Positions 63,716 to 64,000 of a stretch of DNA of 64,000 nt are shown here, piece by piece. The DNA lies in NCBI GenBank assembly GCA_964016985.1, contig OZ024830.1, positions 74,431,763-74,495,762 of the forward strand, read 5' to 3'. Each line of letters opens with the position of its first letter. The stretch's first letter is position 1. This DNA comes from Anodontia alba. Taxonomy: Eukaryota; Mollusca; Bivalvia; Lucinida; Lucinidae. The notes under the pieces were generated by a model. That model did not search any database. It was not told the DNA's origin and saw only the letters and a program-made list of their open reading frames with translations. A program made the position numbers and the translations under genes.

Positions 63716-64000
63716 CTTTATTGTAAACATTCCAGAGAACCAAACTCTGACAAAACCCCTATCTAATGAGCATCGATTAGGAAAAGTGGCTGGTGCATTA
63801 TATCGACCATAAGTACACAGTTCATACATGGAATTGCATAACACGTAATTATCAGAAAAAAAGTGATTCTACACAAGCAATTTATTATGGTCCAAAATTA
63901 AAACCCTAACCGGAACGAAATAAAACATCATCTGTGTCTACAGCAATTGATATGTGTATTTTCACATTAAGTTGTAATTTTGGCTGTCATATTTAATGTT
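63716..64000. other. Unassigned DNA
   Basis: Sequence leaves homology to 7905-8105 at AATATTG near 63710. Nothing is recognised after it. Confidence 0.5.

Overview
The window is eukaryotic, gene-poor and dense in repeats, and most likely comes from a bivalve mollusc (a heterodont clam is my best guess). The evidence is a spliced gene with GT-AG introns, tRNA-headed SINEs with target-site duplications, Tc1/mariner transposons, many short palindromic DNA elements, long homopolymer and dinucleotide tracts, and an intronless Mab-21/cGAS-like gene of the type that is greatly expanded in bivalves. No prokaryotic operon, rRNA, CRISPR array or intact tRNA gene is seen.

Two host genes can be supported, both on the minus strand. 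(1) A Mab-21 domain/cGAS-like receptor of 587 codons at 30027-31790, with a splice acceptor just upstream of the ATG. A second, broken copy of its 3' part lies just downstream (28571-29330), split by a palindromic element. (2) A PRDM9-type PR/SET gene that no single open reading frame reveals: a zinc-knuckle exon (57213-57286), two SET exons (52971-53162 and 50366-50534) and an exon with the SET C-terminus and a stop (46908-46993). Splice phases agree at every junction. Its introns hold a Tc1 transposon, SINEs and palindromic elements.

Layout: 1-3.5 kb, unassigned DNA and small palindromic elements; 3.5-5.3 kb, a tandem array of about 155-bp units; 5.9-11.0 kb, a 1.9-kb duplicated segment around a YY1-motif array and a reverse-transcriptase fragment; 11.5-15.8 kb, a tandem duplication full of SINEs and a DNA element interrupted by a SINE; 16-28.5 kb, nested palindromic elements and a promoter-like duplicated segment; 28.5-32.3 kb, the Mab-21 locus; 34.7-36.3 kb, a mariner inverted dimer; 37-46 kb, palindromic elements and a degenerate satellite; 46.9-57.3 kb, the PR/SET gene; 57.6-59.5 kb, a second YY1-motif array with a SINE inserted; 60.4-61.8 kb, more palindromic elements; 62.8-63.7 kb, a second reverse-transcriptase fragment.

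Repeat names used below. MITE-A: about 280 bp, 18 copies, ends CATYACGAAAACAYGCCTAT, with a central palindrome around GAACCGCCTCG. Pal-B: about 430 bp, long stem around GCGGCCTTCGGCC. MITE-C: ends TACAGTCGAACC. MITE-D: ends TACAGTGAAC. MITE-E: TTAA plus CCCATTTATGCC ends with a GATCAGACGC hairpin. MITE-F: CCCAGNNAGCATTC ends. MITE-G: GGCACACAACGTTGA ends. MITE-H: foldback with TTTGACATTTCATG arms. Hairpin-J: GCGCCCAG...GATCAGACTGCGC dyads. A, C and D share one palindromic core although their ends differ.
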